From Actinomycetes bacterium (GTDB lineage Bacteria > Actinomycetota > Acidimicrobiia > Acidimicrobiales > RAAP-2), in contig JAJZSX010000002.1 in assembly GCA_021849435.1 (NCBI GenBank), forward strand, positions 1-22,528: DNA of 22,528 bases, given 5' to 3'. The stretch's first letter is position 1; the number at the start of each line of letters is the position of its first letter. Below, piece after piece: positions 6,995 through 14,173 of the stretch. A program made the position numbers and the translations under genes. A model generated the notes under the pieces. It saw only the letters and a program-made list of their open reading frames with translations, was not told the DNA's origin and ran no database searches.

Positions 6995-7819
6995 TCAGAC
7001 TGACGTTGGCGCCTCGTTGTGGAGAACTTTTCTTACAAGCTCGTTCATGACAGCTGCGATCTCTACGACCTGGTCGTCATACGCACCGTGTTCCACCTGC
7101 AGCGTGGTCATGCGCGTCTCGCGTAAGACCGGCAACGCCATACCGGTCACTTCGACGCGAGGGAGGAGCTCCCTGCTCGCCAGTGCCGCCGCCAGGGCGC
7201 TGGCCAGTTGCTCGCCACGGCGTGAATGGGAACGATAACTGGCCCAGTAGTGGATGTGTATCCCCTGGATCTCACCGTTGAACTGGAACGATAGGACGAT
7301 CGCCGCGTTGGCAGCGTTGGCGGCCGCGGCTATTTCCTCGGGGTTCGAACTCTCGAGTCGGATCAGGTTCCCCGACGTCCAGTCCCGAGTTACGGCGTCG
7401 GCGAGGGGGGTCGATCCGGCGACCATCACCAGGTCCGAGGGCAGTTCATTGAACCCCGCCCGGTCGCGGGCCTCGGTGACGAGGTTGCGATCCGCCATGA
7501 TCGAAGTCATGCGCCAGAGCTCGAGTAGGGTGGCGCGCGTCAGCACGCCGGTCGGCTCGAGGGCGCGATTGCGCTGGAAGTCAATGATTGCACCGTCGAG
7601 GAGGGTACCGAAGATCCCGTCGATTCGTCCCGGGTCGAACCCGAGTTGGGCGAGGCGGATCTGTAGCTCAGCGACGTCGTCACCGCGTTGGAAGGGACGG
7701 GTGAGATAGAGCAGTCGATCACCGAGGTGCCAGCCAGCCTCGACGAGCCGTGACCAGGTCGTTGCGTCCACGTCGCCCGTAATGGGTAGTCCACGCGCCC
7801 GCTGGAATGCTTCGACCAT
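6995..7819 (-). CDS. cwlM: CwlM-like peptidoglycan-binding protein with degenerate amidase domain
   Basis: This is the last gene of the minus-strand cluster, beside trxA as in mycobacteria. Two tandem PG_binding_1 repeats are visible (AFQRARGLPITGDVDATTW and DFQRNRALEPTGVLTRATL), followed by the C-terminal part of an Amidase_3 domain. The catalytic glutamate strand is kept (LPVLRETRMTTLQVEHGAYDD), but the zinc-binding DPGHGG region is absent and the usual SIHAN-like strand reads LSFQFN, with Gln where the zinc His should be. It is therefore probably not an active N-acetylmuramoyl-L-alanine amidase. Mycobacterial CwlM acts instead as a regulator of MurA; a like role here is inference. ATG 7819 is the only ordinary start, but homology continues upstream (see 7820-7933). 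Confidence 0.85.
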   Translation of the reverse strand: MVEAFQRARGLPITGDVDATTWSRLVEAGWHLGDRLLYLTRPFQRGDDVAELQIRLAQLGFDPGRIDGIFGTLLDGAIIDFQRNRALEPTGVLTRATLLELWRMTSIMADRNLVTEARDRAGFNELPSDLVMVAGSTPLADAVTRDWTSGNLIRLESSNPEEIAAAANAANAAIVLSFQFNGEIQGIHIHYWASYRSHSRRGEQLASALAAALASRELLPRVEVTGMALPVLRETRMTTLQVEHGAYDDQVVEIAAVMNELVRKVLHNEAPTSV

Positions 7820-7933
7820 GGCGGCGGTCGCGTCCCCGAAGACCTCGTTGTCATCGAAGGGTACGGCGTAGCCCAGCCGTTGGAGCCGGTTGTGTAAGTC
7901 ACGGACTGACTGGCCCGTGTCACCGCGTTTAAT
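7820..7933 (-). other. Probable N-terminal extension of cwlM without an ATG, GTG or TTG start
   Basis: Read in the cwlM frame, these bases encode the missing beginning of the first peptidoglycan-binding repeat (KRGDTGQSVRDLHNRLQRLG followed by YAVPFDDNEVFGDATAA), running directly into the ATG at 7819. The frame stays open to a stop at 7997-7999 inside trxA, but contains no ATG, GTG or TTG. Possible starts are ATT at 7931-7933, ATA at 7943-7945 or CTG at 7946-7948, which begins 5 bases after the trxA stop. None has a purine-rich ribosome binding site, so reinitiation coupled to trxA is likely. A sequencing error is the alternative. Confidence 0.65.
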
Positions 7934-7953
7934 CGAGGTGGTTATCAGGGTCG

Positions 7954-8280
7954 TTAGAGGGACGCGGTGATCTCGTGAAGGAGGGCGCCCTTCGGTTTAG
8001 CCCCTACGATTCGTGCGACGACCTGACCATCCTTGAAGAGCAGCAGGGTCGGAATGCTCATGACGGAGAACTTGGTGGCGGTAGCGACGTTGACGTCGAC
8101 GTCGAGCTTGCCGATCGTGAACTTGTCGGCCTGCTCGGTCGAGAACTCCTCGAGGATCGGGGCGATCATGCGGCACGGACCACACCACTCCGCCCAGAAA
8201 TCAACGAGGATCGGCTTCTCCACCGAACCAATCACTTCGTCGAAGGTGGCGTCAGTGAGAATCGTAATCGGGCTTGTCAT
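7954..8280 (-). CDS. trxA: Thioredoxin
   Basis: A small soluble disulfide reductase that passes electrons from thioredoxin reductase to cytoplasmic targets. The active site WCGPC is at residues 32-36 and the cis-proline loop SIPTLLLF at 75-82. [18 protein letters not shown] and the length of 108 residues are typical of housekeeping thioredoxins. The start ATG 8280 is backed by a good ribosome binding site GGAGG at 8286-8290 on the minus strand. It lies between trxB and cwlM, the same order as trxB2-trxC-cwlM in Mycobacterium. It is separated from trxB by 113 bases, so it may also have its own promoter. Confidence 0.97.
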   Translation of the reverse strand: MTSPITILTDATFDEVIGSVEKPILVDFWAEWCGPCRMIAPILEEFSTEQADKFTIGKLDVDVNVATATKFSVMSIPTLLLFKDGQVVARIVGAKPKGALLHEITASL

Positions 8281-8285
8281 TGCTA

Positions 8286-8290
8286 CCTCC
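8286..8290 (-). promoter_or_regulatory. Ribosome binding site of trxA
   Basis: GGAGG, five bases before the trxA ATG on the minus strand. It fixes the trxA start. Confidence 0.8.
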
Positions 8291-8360
8291 CAGTGACACC
8301 CGGTGGCGTCGTGGCGACCACCTTACCCCGCGCGGTCAAATTTCTAACCGCTGGGTAGAC

Positions 8361-8392
8361 GGTCCTTGTGGTTCGAGGCGAACGATCGGACC
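8361..8392 (-). terminator. Possible hairpin between trxB and trxA
   Basis: GGTCC at 8361-8365 pairs with GGACC at 8388-8392, and inside it GTTCG at 8371-8375 pairs with CGAAC at 8379-8383 around AGG. It lies directly after the trxB stop on the minus strand. There is no T-tract, so it may attenuate or mark an mRNA processing point rather than end transcription. Confidence 0.35.
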
Positions 8393-8393
8393 C

Positions 8394-9347
8394 TCAACCG
8401 CCCAGTGCCTCGAGCCACCGTTCTGCGTCGATGGCGGCGATGCACCCCGACCCGGCTGACGTAATCGCTTGGCGGTACTCGTCGTCTTGGACGTCACCCG
8501 CCGCGAACAGCCCGTCGATGTTGGTGTAGGAACCGACACCAGTTCGTACGTAACCGTTGTCGTGGAGTTCGACCTGTCCACGGACGAGCTGGGTGTTCGG
8601 TACGTGGCCGATCGCGACGAACACGCCCGTCACGTCGATGGTGCGCTCCTCCCCGGTCACCGTATCCGCGACACGGAGTCCGGCGACCTTGTCGTCGCCT
8701 ACGACTTCGAGGACCTTCGTGTTCCACGCGAAACGAATCTTCTCGTTCGCGAAGGCGCGTTCCTGCATGATCTTGGAGGCGCGAAGCGAATCGCGACGAT
8801 GCACGATGGTCACGCTCGACGCGAAGCGAGTGAGGAAGGTGGCCTCCTCGATCGCGGAGTCACCACCACCGATGACCGCGATGTCGTGACCCCGGAAGAA
8901 GAAGCCGTCACACGTGGCGCAGGTGGACACACCATGGCTGAGAAGTCGGGCTTCACCAGGTACATCGAGCATCAGCGACTGTGCGCCCGTCGCCAAGATC
9001 ACGGTGTCGGCGGTGATGCTCGGCTCATCGTCGCCCGAGAGCCACGCACGAAACGGACGGCCACCGACGTCGAGTCGCTGCACTTTGTCTACACGAAGGT
9101 CAGACCCGAAGCGCTCGGCCTGGGCGCGCATGTTCGCCATCAACTCCGGTCCGGTTATGCCCTCAGGGAAGCCGGGGAAGTTCTCGATGTCGGTGGTGAG
9201 CATCAACTGGCCACCGGGTTGGTCAGAGGTCGAGGACGGCTCGCCCTCGATGACGATGGGCGCCAGCTGCGCACGCGCCGTATAGATCGCGGCGGTGAGA
9301 CCTGCGGGGCCCGATCCGATGATGAGGACACGGGTGTGTTCAGTCAT
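8394..9347 (-). CDS. trxB: Thioredoxin-disulfide reductase
   Basis: NADPH-dependent FAD enzyme that reduces thioredoxin. The FAD motif [10 protein letters not shown] is at residues 11-20, the redox-active CATC at 143-146, the NADPH motif [10 protein letters not shown] at 160-169 and the second FAD motif [14 protein letters not shown] near the C-terminus. The length of 317 residues is that of the usual low-molecular-weight bacterial enzyme. I place the start at ATG 9347 ([11 protein letters not shown]) because homology begins there and GAAAGAA lies upstream; a longer frame to 9419 adds unconserved residues from the overlapping gene. It overlaps the upstream membrane-protein gene by 8 bases. 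The substrate trxA is next downstream. Confidence 0.97.
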   Translation of the reverse strand: MTEHTRVLIIGSGPAGLTAAIYTARAQLAPIVIEGEPSSTSDQPGGQLMLTTDIENFPGFPEGITGPELMANMRAQAERFGSDLRVDKVQRLDVGGRPFRAWLSGDDEPSITADTVILATGAQSLMLDVPGEARLLSHGVSTCATCDGFFFRGHDIAVIGGGDSAIEEATFLTRFASSVTIVHRRDSLRASKIMQERAFANEKIRFAWNTKVLEVVGDDKVAGLRVADTVTGEERTIDVTGVFVAIGHVPNTQLVRGQVELHDNGYVRTGVGSYTNIDGLFAAGDVQDDEYRQAITSAGSGCIAAIDAERWLEALGG

Positions 9348-9705
9348 GTTGATTCTTTCGTTGGGGTAAGGGTTGACGTCGACGCCAGATGACGAGACCG
9401 GCACCGAGGGAGAGCACACCGACGAGGGCGTAACTCAGCCAGACGTGATTGGCGAAGAGGTAGACGTTGAAGAGTCGGATGATACCGATGATCAGCACGC
9501 TCACGAGCACGAGGCCGACGAGCAAGAGCACGAAGATGAAGGCGAGGGTGCGTCCGGCGAGCAAGATTGGTCGCAGAACCTTGTCGTGGACAATGTCGAG
9601 CGCGTGATCGAGGGATCCGAGCGCGCGGTCGACGAGGTCAGGTTCGTGGTCTGGGGTGGGGCTCGTCTCGCTCACACTACGAACATAGTGGTCCGAAAGA
9701 CTCAA
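9340..9705 (-). CDS. Small two-segment membrane protein, unknown function
   Basis: I do not recognise a family. The 121-residue product has an acidic, soluble N-terminus (about 1-45), a long hydrophobic segment at about 50-75, a second at about 86-107 and a short basic tail ([13 protein letters not shown]). This predicts two membrane helices. The proposed start is TTG 9705, whose TTGA overlaps the degV stop by four bases, a normal coupling pattern; a GTG at 9675 is an alternative and would give 111 residues. The gene sits between degV and trxB, where mycobacteria have sigM and a small gene. It is credible because it fills the gap exactly and overlaps both neighbours. Confidence 0.75.
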   Translation of the reverse strand: MSLSDHYVRSVSETSPTPDHEPDLVDRALGSLDHALDIVHDKVLRPILLAGRTLAFIFVLLLVGLVLVSVLIIGIIRLFNVYLFANHVWLSYALVGVLSLGAGLVIWRRRQPLPQRKNQHD

Positions 9706-10541
9706 GCCTTAATCCAGCAGGCCGCGATGATTCTCGGCCCGCCGTGGGTTCCAACGACGGGCCCGACGTCTGAGACGATGAGGGCGTGCTCGGTCGACAT
9801 CGTGGACACCAACGCGACCAATTGGTCGACGTCACTCGCGTCGCCATGAACGATTGAGAGTCGTTCGAACGGGGCGTTGGCGCTGACCACTGACGCGACC
9901 GCGGCGAGGGCCTTAGCCCGTGTGCGTTGGCGGCCCGCTTCGGCGACGACGCCGTCCTTCAGGGCGAGGAGTGGCTTAATCGAAAGGACCTGACCGAGTA
10001 ACGCACGAGCTCCACCAACACGACCCCCTTTGACCAGGTGTTCGAGGGTATCCAGCGTGCCGCAGATGCCCACGCGACCGAGCAGGTCATGTGCACGCGC
10101 TTCCAGTCTGTCGAGGTCGGCCCCGGTCGCGGCGAGCTCGGCGAGGTCAATCGCCATCAGTCCGACGGCCATCGACACCGCTTTGGTGTCGATCACGCGC
10201 ACGGGTATTCGATCCGCGACCGCTTCGCCGGCCAGCGTGGCGGACTGATGCGTCGCTGAGAGCGCGGCCGAGATCGCGAGAACGAGAACGCCGTCGTAAC
10301 CGTTCGCCAGCGCTGCCTCGTAGGTCGTCTGGAACGAGCCGGGGGAGGGGGCCGCGGTTTCGGGGAGGACCTTGGACTCTTTGCACTTGGCCCAAAATTG
10401 TGATGGGGATAGGTCGGATCGATCGGTGAACTCGTCGTCCCCGAAGCGGATCGTTAGCGGTACCACGTCGACACCGAGCCGTTGGGCGACGTCGTCGGGG
10501 AGGTCACTGCCGCTGTCACAGACCACACGGATTCGAGCCAT
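9702..10541 (-). CDS. degV: DegV family fatty-acid-binding protein
   Basis: DegV proteins (FakB) bind a fatty acid and present it to the kinase FakA for phosphorylation. Family features are the N-terminal VVCDSGSDLPDD, the segment LPETAAPSPGSF, LAISAALSATHQSA, the motif GTLDTLEHLVKGGRVGGARALLG and the C-terminal GPVVGTHGGPR. Length 279 is normal. The ATG at 10541 has a strong purine stretch GAGGGGGA upstream. No fakA/DAK2 gene is in the window, so the phosphorylation partner must be elsewhere if it exists. It lies downstream of murJ by 26 bases on the same strand. Confidence 0.93.
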   Translation of the reverse strand: MARIRVVCDSGSDLPDDVAQRLGVDVVPLTIRFGDDEFTDRSDLSPSQFWAKCKESKVLPETAAPSPGSFQTTYEAALANGYDGVLVLAISAALSATHQSATLAGEAVADRIPVRVIDTKAVSMAVGLMAIDLAELAATGADLDRLEARAHDLLGRVGICGTLDTLEHLVKGGRVGGARALLGQVLSIKPLLALKDGVVAEAGRQRTRAKALAAVASVVSANAPFERLSIVHGDASDVDQLVALVSTMSTEHALIVSDVGPVVGTHGGPRIIAACWIKA

Positions 10542-10567
10542 TCGTCCCCCTCACGTCTTGCCGACTG

Positions 10568-12157
10568 TCAGCCTTGCACGTTCGACGGCCGTCGGCCAGC
10601 GCGGCGCTGGCCGAGTGCCACGACCACGACGTAGGCGACGATTCCGACCACGAACGCACTCGCGAACCGCACGATTAGGCCGAGACCGACGTTCGCGCTC
10701 GACGCGGCGTACGTCGCGGCCATGGTGACGCCGGCGACGAGGGACGCGACGGTGCTGCGGCGAACGTGAATCGACCAGATCGTCGAAGTGATCGAGACGT
10801 GATGTCTCGAGAGCGTGAACAACGCCGCAACCGCGGCGACCGTGTAGGCGATGGAGACGCTCGAGGTGAGCGCGGCGATCGAGTGACGTCCGAACACGAG
10901 GGCCAAGACGATGTTGAGACCGTTCTGGAAGAGATAGAGCACGAAGACCTCGCGGGCGCGCTGCATCGCCTGGAGGCCGCGAACGCAGAGCATGTACACG
11001 GTGAAGCCCGGCATGCCGGCCGCGAGCACCGCGAGCACGGTCCCCGCGGCGAGCGTGTGCGTGGCGTTGACGTGGTTGAGCACGGCGACGAGTGGTTGGC
11101 TGAGGATGATGAACCCAATGGTGCACGGCACGATGATCACCAGTGATTGGCGCAGGCCGAATCGCAATCGCTCGCTGAAGCCGGTGTAGTCCTCATCGGT
11201 TGCCATGCGGGACAACTGGGGCGCGAGTGAGCTCAGTACCGAGACCACGATCACCGCGTAAGGGATCAGGAAGAACGACCACCCGTAGGTGTAGGCGCTG
11301 ACCGGGCCATTGCCGCCGACGCCGAAGGCGAGCGCGAGTATGACGTAGAGCGACGCCTGATTCGCGACGACGACGAGCAGGGTCCACCCACCCAGTCGCG
11401 CGATGGCGTGGAGCGCGGGGTCGTGACGGTCGAACCGGGGGGCGACGCGCCAGAGGTCGCTGCGCGCGAGCGAGGGGAGCAGGAAGACGAACTGAACGGC
11501 GACGCCGAGGGTGGTCCCGAGCCCGAGCCAGAGCAAGTCGTGCGATCCGGGCAGTTGTGCGAGCACAGGTGTCGGATCGACGAGGTGGAACCAGATCAGC
11601 ACCGCGACGGCGATCACGTTGTTCGCTACCGGTACCCACGCGGGGGCGCCGAAGCGGTGGCGCACGTTGAGCAGGGCCGTGGCGAGTCCGATGAGGCCGT
11701 AGAAGAAGATCTGGGGGACGAACCAGCGCAGCAGTTCCGTCGCCACACGGCGCTGATTCTCGAGCAGCGTCGCCGCGTGGCCCGAGTCGAGTTGGTGCAG
11801 GGCGGTGAAGCCGTCGATGATCCACGGGGCGGCGATCCAGGCGAGAGCCGATCCGATGATGAGGGCGATGACCGAAGCCGTGAGCACCGTGGAGATCGAA
11901 TGCCAGGCCTTGCGCTCACCGTCGACGGCGAGACGTTCGACGAACACGGGGATGTAGGTCGCAATCATGATCCCGCCGAGGACGAGGTCGAAGAGCATGT
12001 TGGGAATCGTGTTGGCGAGGTTGAAGGCGTCCGCGAGCGGGGTAAACCCGAGCACCCAAACGAGGACGAAGACCCGAAGCAGTCCCGTCAGTCGGGAGGC
12101 GAGCGTGCCGCTCGCCATCGACAGCACGCGTGAGGAGTGGCTCGACGTGATACTCAT
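10568..12157 (-). CDS. murJ: Lipid II flippase MurJ (MviN family)
   Basis: MurJ moves lipid II across the cytoplasmic membrane for peptidoglycan synthesis. The 529-residue protein is almost entirely hydrophobic, with about 13-14 predicted membrane helices. The N-terminal SGTLASRLTGLLRV and DAFNLANTIPNMLFDLVLGG are signature MurJ segments, as is TELLRWFVPQIFFYGLIGLA. The start is ATG 12157 (MSITSSHSS), whose ATGA overlaps the stop of the upstream gene by four bases. Mycobacterial MviN carries a long C-terminal pseudokinase and extracellular extension; this protein lacks it and ends shortly after the last helix. Confidence 0.94.
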   Translation of the reverse strand: MSITSSHSSRVLSMASGTLASRLTGLLRVFVLVWVLGFTPLADAFNLANTIPNMLFDLVLGGIMIATYIPVFVERLAVDGERKAWHSISTVLTASVIALIIGSALAWIAAPWIIDGFTALHQLDSGHAATLLENQRRVATELLRWFVPQIFFYGLIGLATALLNVRHRFGAPAWVPVANNVIAVAVLIWFHLVDPTPVLAQLPGSHDLLWLGLGTTLGVAVQFVFLLPSLARSDLWRVAPRFDRHDPALHAIARLGGWTLLVVVANQASLYVILALAFGVGGNGPVSAYTYGWSFFLIPYAVIVVSVLSSLAPQLSRMATDEDYTGFSERLRFGLRQSLVIIVPCTIGFIILSQPLVAVLNHVNATHTLAAGTVLAVLAAGMPGFTVYMLCVRGLQAMQRAREVFVLYLFQNGLNIVLALVFGRHSIAALTSSVSIAYTVAAVAALFTLSRHHVSITSTIWSIHVRRSTVASLVAGVTMAATYAASSANVGLGLIVRFASAFVVGIVAYVVVVALGQRRAGRRPSNVQG

Positions 12158-14106
12158 CGAGCGTGACGTCCCTTCGATCGGCGACGATACGTCTGCCACC
12201 ACCACGCCCCGATCACCAAGAGTGAGGCCAGTGTTAACAGGTATCCGACCACCGACGAACCGGCGATACGTACCTGAATGGCCGCGTGGGCGAGCAGCAC
12301 CTGTTGATCAGGCGTTGTCACGTTCACCTGCAAGGTGAGGCTGCTGCCGCGGTGGCTCACGGTGGGCACGCGTACAGAGGTCGTGGGTGCACCGAGGGTC
12401 ACTACCACGTTGGACCCCTTCGGGAAGTCCAGCTGGTTCGTCAGGAGGTGCACCACCGCGGTGATCGTGTATGGGGCGGTGCTATGCAATGTGATCGGTA
12501 GCGCGGTCCCGGGGCCTGCGAGGGTGATGGCACTCGGGTCGACAGTGAACTGGTTCAACTGCGCGTTGAGGTCCGCCGTGGCCGCGTTGATCGCACTCTG
12601 GCGCGCCGACGCGCTCCCGACGGTCTCGGCGCGCGCGGTCGTGACCCGAAGCGCGAAGGCGACCGCGTGATCGGTGATGGCTTGGCTGAAGGAGTTGACC
12701 TGGGCCGCGAGTGCGGTGAGTGTGGCGACGTTCTTCGCACTCCAGTGGGAGGGTGCGACCGTGAGCAGTGTCCGGGTGGATGGTGCACCATCGGAGCCGA
12801 CCAATGAGGAGGTGAACGAGGGGACCAGGCTGCTCGCCACGACGAACGGATCGGCGGTGAGGCCCGCGGCGACCTGGTTGAAGAACGGAATCGACGTCAT
12901 CGTGGCCGGGACCGTGACGATCACCGATCGGCTGGCGGGTGCGTTGGGCGCCTCGAAGTGCAAGAAGGCGAGGGTGGCCAACATGATGGCGGCCCGACGG
13001 CCGGGCTCGATTGCTCCGTCGACCGCGAGCGCCGAGAGTGGTTGGTCGTCGGCCAGCGCGATGGGTGACCCGCCACCGGTGATGTGAAAGGGGGAGCCCC
13101 AGGTCAGGGTCGAGGAGGGTTCGATCGTGAGCCGGCTCTCGGGGACGATGACGTTGGACACGCCGGCCTCACCGAGGGCGGCGACCGTCGCGGCCGAGGG
13201 TTCGCCGTTAAGCAGGACGGGCCCGTCGAGGTATCGCCCGGTTATGGCCCCGACGAGCTGACCGGCCATGTTGAGTTGGGACTTCACCTCGGCACCGAGG
13301 CCGTTCGCCGCGAGCCCGGCGAAGTCCACCTGCTGGGGTGGGGCGTCGATGATGCGGTGGAGTGGACTGGCGACCGCTTGATTGAGCGCGCTACGCCACG
13401 CCGCACCGTGCGTCCCGGCCTCGTAGGCGCTCAAGAGCGTCTCGTAGTTGGCACTGACCGTGAGTGGCATCGTCGGGCGTCGACTGATCGCCGTGAGCAC
13501 GGCAGCGGTGCGAACGGACTTGGACCACGTCCCCGCGCCCAAGGTCGTGATCCAGGAGAACTGCAGCGGACTCGCGACGGATGCGGTCTGGATCGCGACG
13601 AGGGACCACGACACCGTCGTGGTCCCGTGGGCGCTCACGGCGTAACGCAGCGGGTAGACGCCGTCACAGGTCGCACCGCGACACGCGAGTCGTAACCGCG
13701 GCAGTGGGCCGCACCGGCCTCGACTCGTGAGTGGGCGTCCCGTGAAGAAGATGACCGTGACGCTGCTCGTGCGCGACGCCGTGCAATCGGGTTCGAACGA
13801 ACCGGTCGACGAGGAGGCGGGTCCCGTGACCCCAGTACCCGAGATGATTGGCGCGATCTGCGATCGCATGACGATTCGCGGGTAGAGCGCGAGAGCCGCC
13901 TTCGTCGTATCGCTCGGGTGGTTGAAGGCCATCGTGATGACGATCCTGGCGGTACCCGACGACGACATCACCGCGGTAGCGTCCTGGTGCTCGACGCTGA
14001 AGACCGGCGTCGTCGTAGCGCCCGAGGCCGAAGGCCACGTGATCGTCGCGAGGCCGAGGAGTACCACGCTGAGCGCCCGCCACCAGGTCGAAAAACGGTG
14101 GAACAT
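12154..14106 (-). CDS. Secreted, membrane-anchored DUF6049-type protein
   Basis: The 650-residue product starts with a signal peptide (MFHRFSTWWRALSVVLLGLA, with a probable cleavage after PSASGA near residue 30) and ends with one membrane helix (VVGYLLTLASLLVIGAWWW) and a basic tail RRRSKGRHAR. The long middle should be extracytoplasmic; it holds Cys residues around CGPLPRLRLACRGATC that could form disulfides. Position between the CCA enzyme and murJ matches Mycobacterium Rv3909 and the DUF6049 family, so I assign it mainly by context. The ATG at 14106 coincides with the start of a plausible leaderless transcript. Function is unknown; the murJ coupling suggests a cell-envelope role. Confidence 0.82.
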   Translation of the reverse strand: MFHRFSTWWRALSVVLLGLATITWPSASGATTTPVFSVEHQDATAVMSSSGTARIVITMAFNHPSDTTKAALALYPRIVMRSQIAPIISGTGVTGPASSSTGSFEPDCTASRTSSVTVIFFTGRPLTSRGRCGPLPRLRLACRGATCDGVYPLRYAVSAHGTTTVSWSLVAIQTASVASPLQFSWITTLGAGTWSKSVRTAAVLTAISRRPTMPLTVSANYETLLSAYEAGTHGAAWRSALNQAVASPLHRIIDAPPQQVDFAGLAANGLGAEVKSQLNMAGQLVGAITGRYLDGPVLLNGEPSAATVAALGEAGVSNVIVPESRLTIEPSSTLTWGSPFHITGGGSPIALADDQPLSALAVDGAIEPGRRAAIMLATLAFLHFEAPNAPASRSVIVTVPATMTSIPFFNQVAAGLTADPFVVASSLVPSFTSSLVGSDGAPSTRTLLTVAPSHWSAKNVATLTALAAQVNSFSQAITDHAVAFALRVTTARAETVGSASARQSAINAATADLNAQLNQFTVDPSAITLAGPGTALPITLHSTAPYTITAVVHLLTNQLDFPKGSNVVVTLGAPTTSVRVPTVSHRGSSLTLQVNVTTPDQQVLLAHAAIQVRIAGSSVVGYLLTLASLLVIGAWWWQTYRRRSKGRHAR

Positions 14107-14114
14107 GCAGACCC

Positions 14115-14120
14115 AGGCTA
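14115..14120 (-). promoter_or_regulatory. Possible -10 box of the DUF6049-murJ-trx cluster
   Basis: On the minus strand TAGCCT is followed by 8 bases and then the ATG at 14106, the spacing of a leaderless or nearly leaderless promoter. There is no ribosome binding site before this ATG. No convincing -35 is seen. Confidence 0.4.
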
Positions 14121-14134
14121 CCGTCGCCCGTGTC

Positions 14135-14147
14135 GGGCCACTGGCCC
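14135..14147. promoter_or_regulatory. Palindrome in the divergent promoter region
   Basis: GGGCCA-C-TGGCCC is a perfect inverted repeat with 6-bp arms, centred in the 67-base gap between the divergent DUF6049-type and CCA genes. It could be an operator for either promoter; short GC-rich palindromes also arise by chance. Confidence 0.3.
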
Positions 14148-14173
14148 AACTACCGTTGTGGCGAGTGTTGTCC

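Noticed and set aside
8718..8735. Degenerate parS-like word (GTTCCACGCGAAAC) in trxB
   Set aside because: It departs from the parS core at several positions and lies in conserved coding sequence.
8469..9392. Long plus-strand open frame opposite trxB
   Set aside because: It is the antisense frame of trxB, whose motifs are complete on the minus strand.
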